Assembly: GCA_041158045.1 (NCBI GenBank)
Contig: JBEBCD010000075.1
Coordinates: 1-17,257 of the forward strand
Length of the DNA stretch: 17,257 bases
Origin: CAXRBC01 sp041158045
Lineage (GTDB): Bacteria > Actinomycetota > Acidimicrobiia > Acidimicrobiales > Ilumatobacteraceae
Direction: 5' to 3'
The notes under the pieces are model-generated. The model worked only from the letters and a program-made list of their open reading frames with translations. It was not told the DNA's origin and did not search any database. Shown piece after piece: positions 6,954 through 16,282 of this stretch. A program made the position numbers and the translations under genes. The first letter of the stretch is position 1, and each line of letters starts with the position of its first letter.

Positions 6954-6995
6954 GCGGGCCGCGCGCCCCGTCGCACGGGCAATGGCCGCGCCCAC

Positions 6996-7014
6996 GGCGC
7001 GGCTCGCGCGCGCC
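6996..7014 (-). terminator. Possible terminator stem-loop after thrC
   Basis: GGCGCG and CGCGCC pair over a 7-nt loop 2 bp after the thrC TAG stop (7017-7019). No U-tract follows, and the stem is short, so read-through into rho is possible. Confidence 0.3.
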
Positions 7015-7016
7015 GC

Positions 7017-8396
7017 CTAGCCGGCGCGGCGGGCGACGAAGTCCTGGACGGCGCGCAGGTCGTTGGGCAGGGCGTGGACGCGCTCGGGGCGCGACATGAG
7101 GTCGGCGAGGTGCGCGGGCAGCTCGGGCGTGCGACCCGTGGCCCTGCGCACGGCATCGGGGAACTTCGCGGGGTGGGCCGTGGCGAGCGTGACGACCGGT
7201 CGCGGGTCGCGGCGGCGGTGCTCGCGCGCGGCGTGGAGACCGACGGCCGTGTGCGGGTCGATGAGCATGCCGTGGCGCTCGTGGACGTCGCGCATGGTCG
7301 CGAGGGTCGCGGCGTCGTCGCACCGGTACCCGGCGAACACGCCCTCGATCCATGCCGCCCACGCCGCGTCGTCGACGCGCAGCGATCCCGACCGCCGGAA
7401 GTCGGCGAGCCCCGCCTCCGTCGCCGCCCCGTCGCGGCCGAGCATCTCGAAGTAGAGGCGCTCGAAGTTGGACGACACCTGGATGTCCATGCTCGGCGAG
7501 AGGGTCGGGGTGACGGCGCGCGCGTCCATCGAGCGCGTGGCGAGGAAGCGGGTGAGGATGTCGTTGGCATTGGATGCCACGACGAGCCCGCCGACGCGCG
7601 CGCCCATGCGGCGGGCGATCCAGCCGGCGAGGACGTTGCCGAAGTTGCCGGTCGGGACGCTCATCACCGCGGGGTGGCCGAGTCGCTCGAGCGCCACGAC
7701 GTAGTAGACGACCTGGGCCATGACGCGCGCCCAGTTGATCGAGTTGACCGCCGCGAGTCGCTGCTCCTCGCGAAAGGCCGCGTCGGCGAACATCGCCTTG
7801 ACGAGGTCCTGGCAGTCGTCGAAGGTGCCGTCGATCGCCACGGTGCGCACGTGCGGCTCGTCCACGGTCGTCATCTGCCGACGCTGGACGTCGCTCACTC
7901 GGCCGGCCGGGTAGAGCATCACGATTTCGACGCGCCGGCACGCCCGCACGCCGTCGATGGCCGCGCCCCCCGTGTCGCCGCTCGTCGCGCCGACGATCGT
8001 CACGCGGTCGCCGCGCGCGGCGAGCACGTGGTCGAACATGCGCCCGACGAGCTGGAGCGCCACGTCCTTGAACGCGAGGGTCGGACCGTGGAACAGCTCG
8101 AGGAGGTGGTGCCCGTCGCCGAGGTCCACGAGCGGCACGACGTCGGGATGGCGGAAGGTCGCGTACGCGGCCTCGCACATCGCGCGGAGCTCCGCATCCG
8201 CGATCTCCCCGCCGACGAACGGCGCCATCACCTCGGCGGCGCGTACGGCGTACGACCGCGCCTCGGGCGCGGATGCGGTCGGCAGCGACGGCCACTCGTG
8301 CGGCACGTAGAGCCCGCCGTCGACGGCGAGCCCCGCCATCAACACGTCGCGGAACCCCAGCTCGGGCGCGCGCCCGCGCGTGGAGACGTACCGCAC
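7017..8396 (-). CDS. thrC: Threonine synthase (long form)
   Basis: Threonine synthase converts O-phosphohomoserine to threonine with pyridoxal phosphate. The 459 residues contain FHGPTLAFKDVALQ at 102-115 with the PLP lysine Lys110, the glycine-rich phosphate-binding stretch VGATSGDTGGAAIDG, and EEQRLAAVNSINWARVMAQ typical of the family. Length and motifs are those of the long form (E. coli, yeast, Corynebacterium) rather than the roughly 360-residue form of mycobacteria. The start is GTG at 8396, 11 bp after the hom stop and with TGAGG about 6 nt upstream, so it is read with hom. Homoserine kinase (thrB), whose product is its substrate, does not follow as it does in mycobacteria. Confidence 0.96.
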   Translation of the reverse strand: MRYVSTRGRAPELGFRDVLMAGLAVDGGLYVPHEWPSLPTASAPEARSYAVRAAEVMAPFVGGEIADAELRAMCEAAYATFRHPDVVPLVDLGDGHHLLELFHGPTLAFKDVALQLVGRMFDHVLAARGDRVTIVGATSGDTGGAAIDGVRACRRVEIVMLYPAGRVSDVQRRQMTTVDEPHVRTVAIDGTFDDCQDLVKAMFADAAFREEQRLAAVNSINWARVMAQVVYYVVALERLGHPAVMSVPTGNFGNVLAGWIARRMGARVGGLVVASNANDILTRFLATRSMDARAVTPTLSPSMDIQVSSNFERLYFEMLGRDGAATEAGLADFRRSGSLRVDDAAWAAWIEGVFAGYRCDDAATLATMRDVHERHGMLIDPHTAVGLHAAREHRRRDPRPVVTLATAHPAKFPDAVRRATGRTPELPAHLADLMSRPERVHALPNDLRAVQDFVARRAG

Positions 8397-8407
8397 GGTC
8401 GCCGGCC

Positions 8408-9700
8408 TCAGCCGGGGATGACGCGCAGGAGCGCGCCGACGTGGCGGACCACGTCGAGGCCGCGCAGCTCCGCGAGGCAGGCCTGCACGGCGGATTCGGC
8501 CGCGTGGTGCGTGAGGAAGACGAGGCGGGCGTCGGTGCCGATGCCGTCCTGCTCGGCCGCACGGATGCTCACCGCGTTGCGCGCGAAGACGCCGGTGACG
8601 GCGTGGAGCACGCCCGGGCGGTCGGCGACCTCGAGGCCGATCATGTACTCGCCCTCGAGCGCCCCGATCGGCGCGAGGCGCGCGGGGGCGAAGGCCCCGA
8701 GCGGTGCGTGGGTGCCCTTGCGCAGGTTGACCGCCGCGTCGATGACGTCGCCGAGCACGGCCGAGGCCGTCGGCTCACCGCCCGCACCGCGCCCGTAGAA
8801 CATGAGGGAGCCCGAGGCGGCGCCGTCGACGACGACGGCGTTGTACGCCCCGCGGACCGTCGCGAGGGGGTGGGTGAGCGGCACGAGCGCGGGGTGCACC
8901 CGCACCGAGACGGCGCCGTCCGCGCCGCGCCGCTCGGCCACGCCGAGGGGCTTGACCGCGAAGCCGAAGCGGCGGGCGATCGCGATGTCGGCGGGGGTCA
9001 CGCGCGTGATGCCCTCCGCGTGGACGTCGGCGAGCACGACGCGGGTGCCGAAGGCGATGCTCGCGACGATCGCGACCTTGGCCGCCGCGTCGTGGCCCTC
9101 GACGTCCGCCGTCGGGTCGGCCTCCGCGTAGCCGAGTCGCTGCGCGTCGGCGAGGGCGTCGGCATACTCGGCGCCGCGCTCGCTCATCTCGGTGAGCACG
9201 TAGTTGGTCGTGCCGTTGACGATCCCGAGGATCCTGCGGATCGGCTCGCCGCGGAGGCTCTCGCGCAGCGGGCGGATGAGCGGGATGCCGCCGCACACGG
9301 CGGCCTCGAAGAGCAGGTCGGTGCCGGCGGCGTCCGCCGCGGCGTAGAGGTCGGCACCGTGGCGGGCGAGGAGCGCCTTGTTGGCCGTGACGACGGGCTT
9401 GCCCTTGCCGAGCGCGGTGGCGACCAGCTCGCGCGCCGGGTCGAGGCCGCCCATCAGCTCGACGACGACGTCCACCTCCGCATCCGCGACGACCGCGTGG
9501 GGGTCGGCGAGGACGACGTCGGCCGGGAGGCCCGCGTGGCGGGCGGGGTCGCGCACGGCGACGCGGGTGACGCGCAGCTCGACGCCGGCGCGCGTGCGCA
9601 CCTCGGCTGCGCGCTCGGCGACGAGGCGCACGAAGGCGGAGCCGACGACGCCGTGACCGAGGACGCCGAGGCGCACCACGTGGGCGGGGGCGTCCGTCAC
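8408..9700 (-). CDS. hom: Homoserine dehydrogenase with C-terminal ACT domain
   Basis: This NAD(P)H-dependent enzyme reduces aspartate semialdehyde to homoserine. The sequence shows the Rossmann motif LGVLGHGVVG near the start, VVTANKALLA with a conserved lysine, and the catalytic block ADPTADVEGHDAAAK containing the essential Asp and Lys. The last 80 residues (EYMIGLEVADRPGVLHAVTG onward) form an ACT domain, the usual site of threonine feedback control in Gram-positive enzymes. Two GTG starts fit: 9709 (433 residues) and 9700 (430 residues). I prefer 9700 because a TAGCGT box ends 7 nt before it and no ribosome site precedes 9709; the protein is otherwise the same. It follows lysA after a 47-bp gap holding a stem-loop, and leads thrC by 11 bp. 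Confidence 0.95.
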   Translation of the reverse strand: MTDAPAHVVRLGVLGHGVVGSAFVRLVAERAAEVRTRAGVELRVTRVAVRDPARHAGLPADVVLADPHAVVADAEVDVVVELMGGLDPARELVATALGKGKPVVTANKALLARHGADLYAAADAAGTDLLFEAAVCGGIPLIRPLRESLRGEPIRRILGIVNGTTNYVLTEMSERGAEYADALADAQRLGYAEADPTADVEGHDAAAKVAIVASIAFGTRVVLADVHAEGITRVTPADIAIARRFGFAVKPLGVAERRGADGAVSVRVHPALVPLTHPLATVRGAYNAVVVDGAASGSLMFYGRGAGGEPTASAVLGDVIDAAVNLRKGTHAPLGAFAPARLAPIGALEGEYMIGLEVADRPGVLHAVTGVFARNAVSIRAAEQDGIGTDARLVFLTHHAAESAVQACLAELRGLDVVRHVGALLRVIPG

Positions 9701-9707
9701 CCGCTCC

Positions 9708-9713
9708 ACGCTA
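9708..9713 (-). promoter_or_regulatory. Candidate -10 box for hom-thrC, leaderless spacing
   Basis: Minus-strand TAGCGT (TANNNT) is followed by 7 nt and GTG at 9700. It overlaps the alternative GTG at 9709, so the promoter and the longer start are mutually informative. Confidence 0.4.
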
Positions 9714-9722
9714 CCGACGGGT

Positions 9723-9744
9723 GCGCGGCGGGGCGGCGCCGCGC
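9723..9744 (-). terminator. Possible terminator stem-loop after lysA
   Basis: GCGCGGCG (9723-9730) and CGCCGCGC (9737-9744) form a perfect 8-bp stem with a 6-nt loop, 12 nt after the lysA stop and just before the hom -10 box. No U-tract is present. It may separate argS-lysA from hom-thrC. Confidence 0.4.
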
Positions 9745-9756
9745 GTCACACGGCGC

Positions 9757-11015
9757 CTACGCGTCGAGTCGCAGCAGGTCCTCGAAGGTCTCGCGACGCA
9801 CGACGACGCGCGCGTCCCCGTCGCGCACGAAGACGACGGGCGGGCGCGGCACCTTGTTGTATGTCGACGCCATCGAGTGGCCGTACGCGCCGGTGACGGG
9901 CGTGGCGAGGAGGTCGCCGACGCGCAGGTCGGCGGGCACGAGCGCGTCCTCGACGAGCACGTCCCCGCTCTCGCAGTGCTTGCCGACCACGCGGACGCGC
10001 TCGGTGCGCGGGGCGTCGGCGCGCGCCGGCGCGAAGACCTCGTATCCCGAGTCGTAGAGCACGGGACGCGGATTGTCGCTCATACCGCCGTCCACGGCGA
10101 CGTAGGTGCGCACGCCGGGGATGCGCTTCACGGCGCCGACCTCGTAGACGGTGAGCGCGGCGGCGGCGACGATCGCGCGACCGGGCTCCACCATCACCGC
10201 CACGTCGGGCCCGAGCCCCGACGTGGCCTCGCGCAGCACGCGGGACCACTCGGTGATCGTCGGGGCGCGCTCGGTGCCGAGGTAGGCCACGCCGAGGCCG
10301 CCGCCGAGCGTCACCTCGCGCGCGCCGACCTCGCGGGCGAGGTCGGCCATGACGGCGGCGGCCTCGGCGAAGTTGGCCGCGACGAACACGTTGGATCCGA
10401 TGTGGCAGTGGATGCCGACGAACTCCATGGCGCGCGACGCGATGGCGCGGTCGATCGCGCGTCGGGCATCGCCGTTGCGCAGGTTGAAGCCGAACTTGGA
10501 GTCGTCCTGGCCGGTGCGGATCGCCTCGTGGGTGTGCACCGCGATGCCGGGGGTGACGCGGATCTGCACCCGCGGCGCGGGCGCGCCGGCGGCGACGACG
10601 GCCTCGATGCGGTCCATCTCGTCGAAGTTGTCGACGACGACGTGGCGCACGCCCGCCCCGAGGGCCGCGCGCAGCTCGTCGGACGACTTGTTGTTGCCGT
10701 GGAGGACGCAGGCCGACCCGGGGACTCCGGCCGCGAGCGCGACATGGAGCTCGCCGCCGGTCGCGACGTCGAGGAGCAGCCCCTCCTCGTGGGCGAGGCG
10801 CGCCATGGCGCGGCAGTGGAACGCCTTGGTCGCGTAGACGACGCGCCCGGCGCCGAAGGCGGCGACCGCCTCGGCGCAGCGCGCGCGCAGGTGTGCCTCG
10901 TCGTAGACGAAGACGGGGGTGCCGTGCGCGAGGGCGAGGGCCGCGACGTCGCATCCGCCGACGCGCAGCGCGCCGCCGACGATCTCCGCGGTGTCGGGCA
11001 GCAGGTGGCGGGCGA

Positions 11016-11019
<4 letters not shown>
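9757..11019 (-). CDS. lysA: Diaminopimelate decarboxylase
   Basis: LysA performs the last step of lysine synthesis, decarboxylating meso-diaminopimelate with PLP. The 420 residues form a fold-III PLP barrel: VYATKAFHC carries the PLP lysine Lys65, HIGS at 206-209 and the glycine-rich GGGLGVAY at 239-246 bind the cofactor phosphate, EPGRAIVA begins at 278, and CESGD at 349-353 supplies the active-site cysteine from the partner subunit. The start is GTG at 11019, whose GTGA overlaps the argS stop by 4 nt; this argS-lysA coupling is a known actinobacterial operon. The frame is open further upstream through argS but carries no LysA similarity there. No lysine riboswitch is visible. Confidence 0.97.
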
Positions 11020-12779
<1,760 letters not shown>

Positions 12780-12840
12780 CTCCTCAGTCTCGCCGACGAT
12801 CGCGCCGCGAGGGCCGAGGGCCGCGGTCGGGGCGTGCCGT

Positions 12841-12846
12841 TAGCCT
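12841..12846 (+). promoter_or_regulatory. Candidate -10 box for tRNA-Arg
   Basis: TAGCCT lies 26 nt before the mature 5' end of the tRNA, which would give a precursor leader of about 20 nt for RNase P to remove. No convincing -35 hexamer is seen in the GC-rich DNA upstream. Confidence 0.35.
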
Positions 12847-12872
12847 GCGGGTGCTGGCGCGAGGTGCGTCCG

Positions 12873-12944
12873 GCCCTCGTAGCTCAGGGGATAGAGCACT
12901 GGCCTCCGGAGCCAGGTGCGCAGGTTCGAATCCTGCCGAGGGCG
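12873..12944 (+). tRNA. tRNA-Arg (anticodon CCG)
   Basis: The sequence folds into a full cloverleaf. The acceptor stem is GCCCTCG with CGAGGGC, followed by discriminator G. The D arm is GCTC/GAGC. The anticodon stem CTGGC/GCCAG encloses loop CTCCGGA, giving anticodon CCG, which reads CGG. The T arm is GCAGG-TTCGAAT-CCTGC. The 3' CCA is not encoded (the DNA continues CTA), so it must be added by a nucleotidyltransferase. It stands next to argS, whose product charges it. The next base begins the reverse-strand stop codon of the convergent methyltransferase. Confidence 0.97.
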
Positions 12945-13670
12945 CTAGGGCCTGCGGGCCACGAGGACGAGGTTCTTGCCGATGAGGCGGCCGCGCAGCA
13001 CCTTGTCGAGGAGCGCCGACAGCGGGAGGATCACGTTGTTGTAGACGCCGGTCGACGACGAGGTGATCGACGCGCGGCGCAGGAGCTTGTAGACGACGAG
13101 GTACGGCAGGATGCCGAGCACCTCGAAGTACCGCAGGGACACGACCTCGAGGCCCGCGCCGCGGCAGAGCCCACGGAAGCGGCGCTTGGTGTACCGGCGC
13201 ACGTGTCCCGTCTCGCGGTCGATCCGCGCGTAGAGCAGCGGCATCGCGGGGACGAACACGAGGTAGTGCCCGCCCGGGCGCAGCACCGAGGCCGCCATGG
13301 CGAACTCCCGCCGGTCGTCGGCGATGTGCTCGAGGACGCTCACGCAGAGCACCGTGTCGAAGGTGCGCCCCTCGGCGACGAGCGCCGCGTGCGCGCCGAC
13401 GGAGTCGGCCTCGATGACCCGCACGTCGTCGGCGGCGGCGAACTTGGCGCGGATCCGGCGCGCGAGGATCGGCTCGGGCTCGACGGCGGTGACGTGCGCG
13501 CCCTCGTCCACGAGCCAGCGCGCGATCGCCCCCGTACCGGCGCCGATCTCGAGCACGTCGCGACCGAGGTGCGAACGGAAGAGCGACGTGATGATCGGGA
13601 GCCCGTGCTCCTCGTTGTAGAAGTATTTGTCCTCGTCGGCGAGCGTGCCGACGACGTGCGGCGCCGTCAT
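12945..13670 (-). CDS. Class I SAM-dependent methyltransferase
   Basis: The 241 residues hold motif I VLEIGAGTG (39-47), an acidic end of strand 2 (VEPEP, about 63-67), and VSVLEHI (110-116) of the methyltransf_11/23 type. The stretch VPAMPLLYARIDRETGH followed by RRYTKRRF is shared by a subfamily often found beside glycosyltransferases of surface-glycan synthesis; that context is not present here, so the substrate is unknown. There are no membrane segments, though a hydrophobic part near 185-200 (VLGILPYLVVYKLL) may contact lipid or substrate. Start is ATG at 13670, with TACCGT 8 nt upstream. The gene ends at the base touching the tRNA-Arg 3' end on the other strand. Confidence 0.9.
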   Translation of the reverse strand: MTAPHVVGTLADEDKYFYNEEHGLPIITSLFRSHLGRDVLEIGAGTGAIARWLVDEGAHVTAVEPEPILARRIRAKFAAADDVRVIEADSVGAHAALVAEGRTFDTVLCVSVLEHIADDRREFAMAASVLRPGGHYLVFVPAMPLLYARIDRETGHVRRYTKRRFRGLCRGAGLEVVSLRYFEVLGILPYLVVYKLLRRASITSSSTGVYNNVILPLSALLDKVLRGRLIGKNLVLVARRP

Positions 13671-13678
13671 CGCCAGAG

Positions 13679-13684
13679 ACGGTA
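13679..13684 (-). promoter_or_regulatory. Candidate -10 box for the methyltransferase gene
   Basis: Minus-strand TACCGT (TANNNT) precedes the ATG at 13670 by 8 nt, which allows a leaderless or one-to-two-nucleotide leader transcript. No Shine-Dalgarno sequence is seen. Confidence 0.4.
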
Positions 13685-13685
13685 C

Positions 13686-13699
13686 CCGAGCGTGCTCGG
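13686..13699 (-). terminator. Possible terminator stem-loop after the nucleoside hydrolase gene
   Basis: CCGAG and CTCGG pair over a 4-nt loop in the 39-bp gap between the hydrolase stop (13710) and the methyltransferase -10 box. The stem is only 5 bp and no U-tract follows, so confidence is low. Confidence 0.3.
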
Positions 13700-13709
13700 T
13701 GCGGTGGCG

Positions 13710-14639
13710 CTAGGGGCGGGTGGCGACGGCGTCGACGATGGCCGCGAAGGCCGCGTCCGCGTCGATCCGGTCGAGGACCGTCGCGTTGGGCGCCGGCCGC
13801 TCGTGCAGTTGGCGGTCGTCGATCACCGTCATCCCCCGCGTGTGGAGCCCGTCCAGCTCGACCGCGACGTGGCGCGGCGAGCCGCCGAGCAGCCCGGGGT
13901 GCGTGAGCGCGAGCACCGCGCAGACGTCGTGCATCGCCGCGCCCTCGAAGCCCTCGTGCCGGTCGACGTACGTGCGGCTGAAGAACTCGAGCAGCCCGGC
14001 GAGGACCGGCCCGATCCGCGGGTGCGCCGCGCGCACCGCGGCGATGCGCGGCGGCGTGGCCTGGAAGCGGTGCGTGAGGTCGAGGCCGCTCATCGTGATC
14101 GGCGCGCCGCACGAGAACACCGCGGCGGCGGCCTCGGGGTCGCACCAGACGTTGAACTCGGCGGACGCCGTGCGGTTGCCGATGCGGCCGCCGCCCATGA
14201 GGGAGATCCCGCGGATGCGCCCGGCGAGGTCGGGCGCGGCGCGGAGTGCCAGCGCCACGTTGGTGAGCGGGCCGGTCGGGACGAGCCAGACCTCCGGGTC
14301 GGCGCGCACCGCGTCGACGATGAAGTCCACGGCGCGGTCGGAGTCCGCGGGACGCGACGGCTCGGGGAGGTCGGCGCCGTCCATGCCGCTCTCGCCGTGC
14401 ACGTAGGCCGCGTGCACCGGCTCGGCCACCAGCGGCCGTGCCGCGCCCGCGTGCAGCGGCGCGTCGAGCCCGCACATGTCCATCACGATGCGCGCGTTGC
14501 GCGTGGTGCGCTCGAGCGGCGCGTTGCCCGCGACGGTCGTGATGCCGACCACGTCGGCGAAGCGCGAAGCGACGAGGATCGCGAAGGCGTCGTCGTGACC
14601 GGGATCGCAGTCGATGAGGACGCGAGGGCGCCCGGTCAC
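13710..14639 (-). CDS. Inosine-uridine-type nucleoside hydrolase
   Basis: Members of this family cleave the N-glycosidic bond of ribonucleosides to ribose and free base, using a calcium-binding aspartate cluster. The 309 residues contain the N-terminal metal site DCDPGHDDA (10-18; usually DTDPGxDDA, so Cys replaces Thr at 11), TVAGN (35-39), PTGPLTNVALAL (121-132), the MGG turn (148-150), AEFNVWCDPEAA (160-171) and MHDVCAV (236-242), with the catalytic-region His and the last metal Asp238. All key residues are present. Start is GTG at 14639, only 9 codons before the metal motif, with TACGAT 6 nt upstream. It is divergent from bioY, 42 bp apart. Base specificity (pyrimidine, purine or mixed) cannot be read from the sequence; salvage is the likely role. 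Confidence 0.94.
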   Translation of the reverse strand: MTGRPRVLIDCDPGHDDAFAILVASRFADVVGITTVAGNAPLERTTRNARIVMDMCGLDAPLHAGAARPLVAEPVHAAYVHGESGMDGADLPEPSRPADSDRAVDFIVDAVRADPEVWLVPTGPLTNVALALRAAPDLAGRIRGISLMGGGRIGNRTASAEFNVWCDPEAAAAVFSCGAPITMSGLDLTHRFQATPPRIAAVRAAHPRIGPVLAGLLEFFSRTYVDRHEGFEGAAMHDVCAVLALTHPGLLGGSPRHVAVELDGLHTRGMTVIDDRQLHERPAPNATVLDRIDADAAFAAIVDAVATRP

Positions 14640-14645
14640 GCGTCG

Positions 14646-14651
14646 ATCGTA
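14646..14651 (-). promoter_or_regulatory. Candidate -10 box for the nucleoside hydrolase gene, leaderless spacing
   Basis: Minus-strand TACGAT (TANNNT) is followed by 6 nt and the GTG at 14639. There is no ribosome-binding sequence between them. Confidence 0.45.
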
Positions 14652-14669
14652 GGTCCCGCGCGAGTGCAA

Positions 14670-14675
14670 TAGGGT
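14670..14675 (+). promoter_or_regulatory. Candidate -10 box for bioY, leaderless spacing
   Basis: TAGGGT (TANNNT) is followed by 6 nt and the GTG at 14682, which would make the start codon the first transcribed triplet. It faces the hydrolase box within the 42-bp divergent gap. No BirA-type or other operator was recognised. Confidence 0.45.
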
Positions 14676-14681
14676 TGGCCC

Positions 14682-15326
14682 GTGCTGCCGGCCGCGAGTC
14701 TCGTCGTCGCCCCGCCGCGCACCGTGCTCGCCGACCGGCGCGACGGCCGCGCGGGCTCGGTCCCGCGCGACGCCGTGCTCGTCGTCGGCGCCGCGCTCCT
14801 CACCGCCCTGCTGGCGCAGCTGCGGATCGACCTGCCCTTCACGCCCGTGCCGATCACCGGCCAGACCCTCGCCGTGCTGCTCACCGGCGCGTCGCTCGGG
14901 GCTGCGCGAGGTGCGCTCGGCCAGGCGCTCTACGTCGGGCTCGGCGTCGTCGGCCTCCCCGTGTACGCGGGCGCGACCGGCGGCTGGGCCGTCGCGACGG
15001 GGCCGACGCTCGGCTACCTCGTCGGCTTCGTCCTCGCCGCCGCGGCCGTCGGTCGGCTCGCCGAGCTGCGCCACGACCGCTCGATGCTCACCGCGATCCC
15101 CGCGATGCTGCTCGGCACGGCGATCGTCTACGCCTGCGGCGCGTCATGGCTCGCCCACGACCTCGGGATCCCGCTCGCGACGGGCGCGACCAACGCCGTG
15201 GGCCTCGGCGTGGCGCCATTCCTCGTGGGCGACGCGATCAAGGTCGCGATCGCGGCGACCGCGACGTCGGGCGCGTGGCGCCTCGCGCGGCGTCAGCCGC
15301 GCGGATGGTGGCAGGCGACGAACTGA
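14682..15326 (+). CDS. bioY: BioY family biotin transporter (ECF S component)
   Basis: BioY is the membrane protein that captures biotin for uptake. The 214 residues show a short cytoplasmic N-terminus, then about six hydrophobic helices. PFTPVPITGQT after the first helix and GPTLGYLVGF in the middle are family signatures, and the late DAIK motif is also typical. Start is GTG at 14682 with a leaderless-type -10 box. The energy module genes (bioM/ecfA ATPase and bioN/ecfT) are not adjacent: the neighbours are a nucleoside hydrolase and peptide-type ATPases. It therefore either uses a shared ECF module encoded elsewhere or works alone. Its last 34 bp overlap the end of the convergent ATPase gene. 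Confidence 0.95.
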   Translation: MLPAASLVVAPPRTVLADRRDGRAGSVPRDAVLVVGAALLTALLAQLRIDLPFTPVPITGQTLAVLLTGASLGAARGALGQALYVGLGVVGLPVYAGATGGWAVATGPTLGYLVGFVLAAAAVGRLAELRHDRSMLTAIPAMLLGTAIVYACGASWLAHDLGIPLATGATNAVGLGVAPFLVGDAIKVAIAATATSGAWRLARRQPRGWWQATN

Positions 15327-16281
15327 CCGGGGGCGACCTCGCGCAGCTGCGGCTCCTGCTGCGTGCAGAGCTCCGTCGCCGCGGGGCATCGCGTGCGGAA
15401 GCGGCAGCCCGAAGGGGGCGCGAGCGGTGACGGAGGCTCGCCCTGGAGCGGGATGGACGCACGGGTGCGGTCGGGGTCGGGCACGGGCACCGAGTTGATG
15501 AGCGCCGCCGTGTAGTGGTGCGCGGGCCGCGCGTAGATCGCGTCGGGGGTGCCGACCTCGCAGACCTTGCCGAGGTACATCACCATGATGCGGTTGGACA
15601 CGGCCTTCACGACCGCGAGGTCGTGGCTGATGAAGATCATCGTGAGCCCGAAGCGGTCCTTCATGTCCTGCAGCAGGTTGAGGATCTGGGCCTGGATGCT
15701 CACGTCGAGCGCCGACACGGGCTCGTCGCAGATGAGCATGCGGGGCTCGAGCGCGAGCGACCGCGCGATGCTGATGCGCTGGCACTGCCCGCCGGAGAAC
15801 TCCCACGACCGCCGGTCGAGCACGAGCGCGGGGTCGAGCCCCACGTTCTCGAGCAGCTCGTCGACCCGCGCGGCGCGGGCCGCCTCGTCGCCGCGCCGCC
15901 AGATCCACAGCGGCTCCTCGACGAGGTCCTTCACCGTCATCCGCGGGTCGAGCGAGGAGATCGGATCCTGGAAGATCATCTGGATCGCGGTGCGCGCCAC
16001 GCGCAGCTCCTCCTTGCCGAGGCTCGTGAGGCTGCGGCCCTCGAAGACCACGTCGCCGGACGTCGGCGGCGGCACCTGCAGGACGGCCTTGCCGAGCGTC
16101 GTCTTGCCGCAGCCCGACTCGCCGACGATCGCGAGCGTCTCCCCGCGCAGGACGTCGAAGCTCACGTTGCTCACGGCGTGCACCTTGCGCCCGCCGCCGG
16201 CCTTGAACTCCACGACCATGTTGCGCGCCTCGAGCACCACGTCGGCGCCGCCGCGCATGTGCGCCATCCCGCTGCCGGCCA

Positions 16282-16282
<1 letters not shown>
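15293..16282 (-). CDS. Oligopeptide/dipeptide-type ABC transporter ATP-binding protein (OppF/DppF-like)
   Basis: One of two ATPases of a peptide-family importer. The 329 residues hold Walker A GESGCGKTT (54-62), the Q-loop FQDPISSLDP, the ABC signature as SGGQCQR (163-169; Cys where Arg is most usual), Walker B MLICDEP followed by the D-loop SALD, and the switch His220 in FISHDL. The C-terminus is the oligo_HPY extension with Cys293, Cys299, Cys306 and Cys324, a spacing that in related proteins holds a [4Fe-4S] cluster. Start ATG at 16282 overlaps the upstream TGA by one base (TGATG), so it is translationally coupled to the OppD-like gene. The substrate could be peptides, nickel or another small solute; the permeases and binding protein are not in the window. 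Confidence 0.95.

Noticed and set aside
6792..6995. Longer Rho starting near 6995, or a leader peptide in the rho upstream region
   Set aside because: The extra residues would span the -10 box and hairpin and look non-coding; no short frame with a ribosome site stands out.
4056..8798. A plus-strand reading frame open for about 1,580 codons antisense to prfA's upstream region, the unknown gene, rho and thrC
   Set aside because: High GC makes the opposite frame of real genes nearly stop-free. The translation is low-complexity (Arg/Ala/Val-rich) with no family motif, while the minus strand carries clear conserved proteins.
9714..9756. Amino-acid-sensing attenuator or riboswitch before hom or lysA
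   Set aside because: lysA overlaps argS, so it has no leader, and the 47-bp gap before hom is too short; only one simple stem-loop is visible.
14640..15074. Upstream extension of the nucleoside hydrolase frame into bioY
   Set aside because: It is antisense to bioY and has no family similarity; the metal motif begins 9 codons after GTG 14639, as expected for this family.
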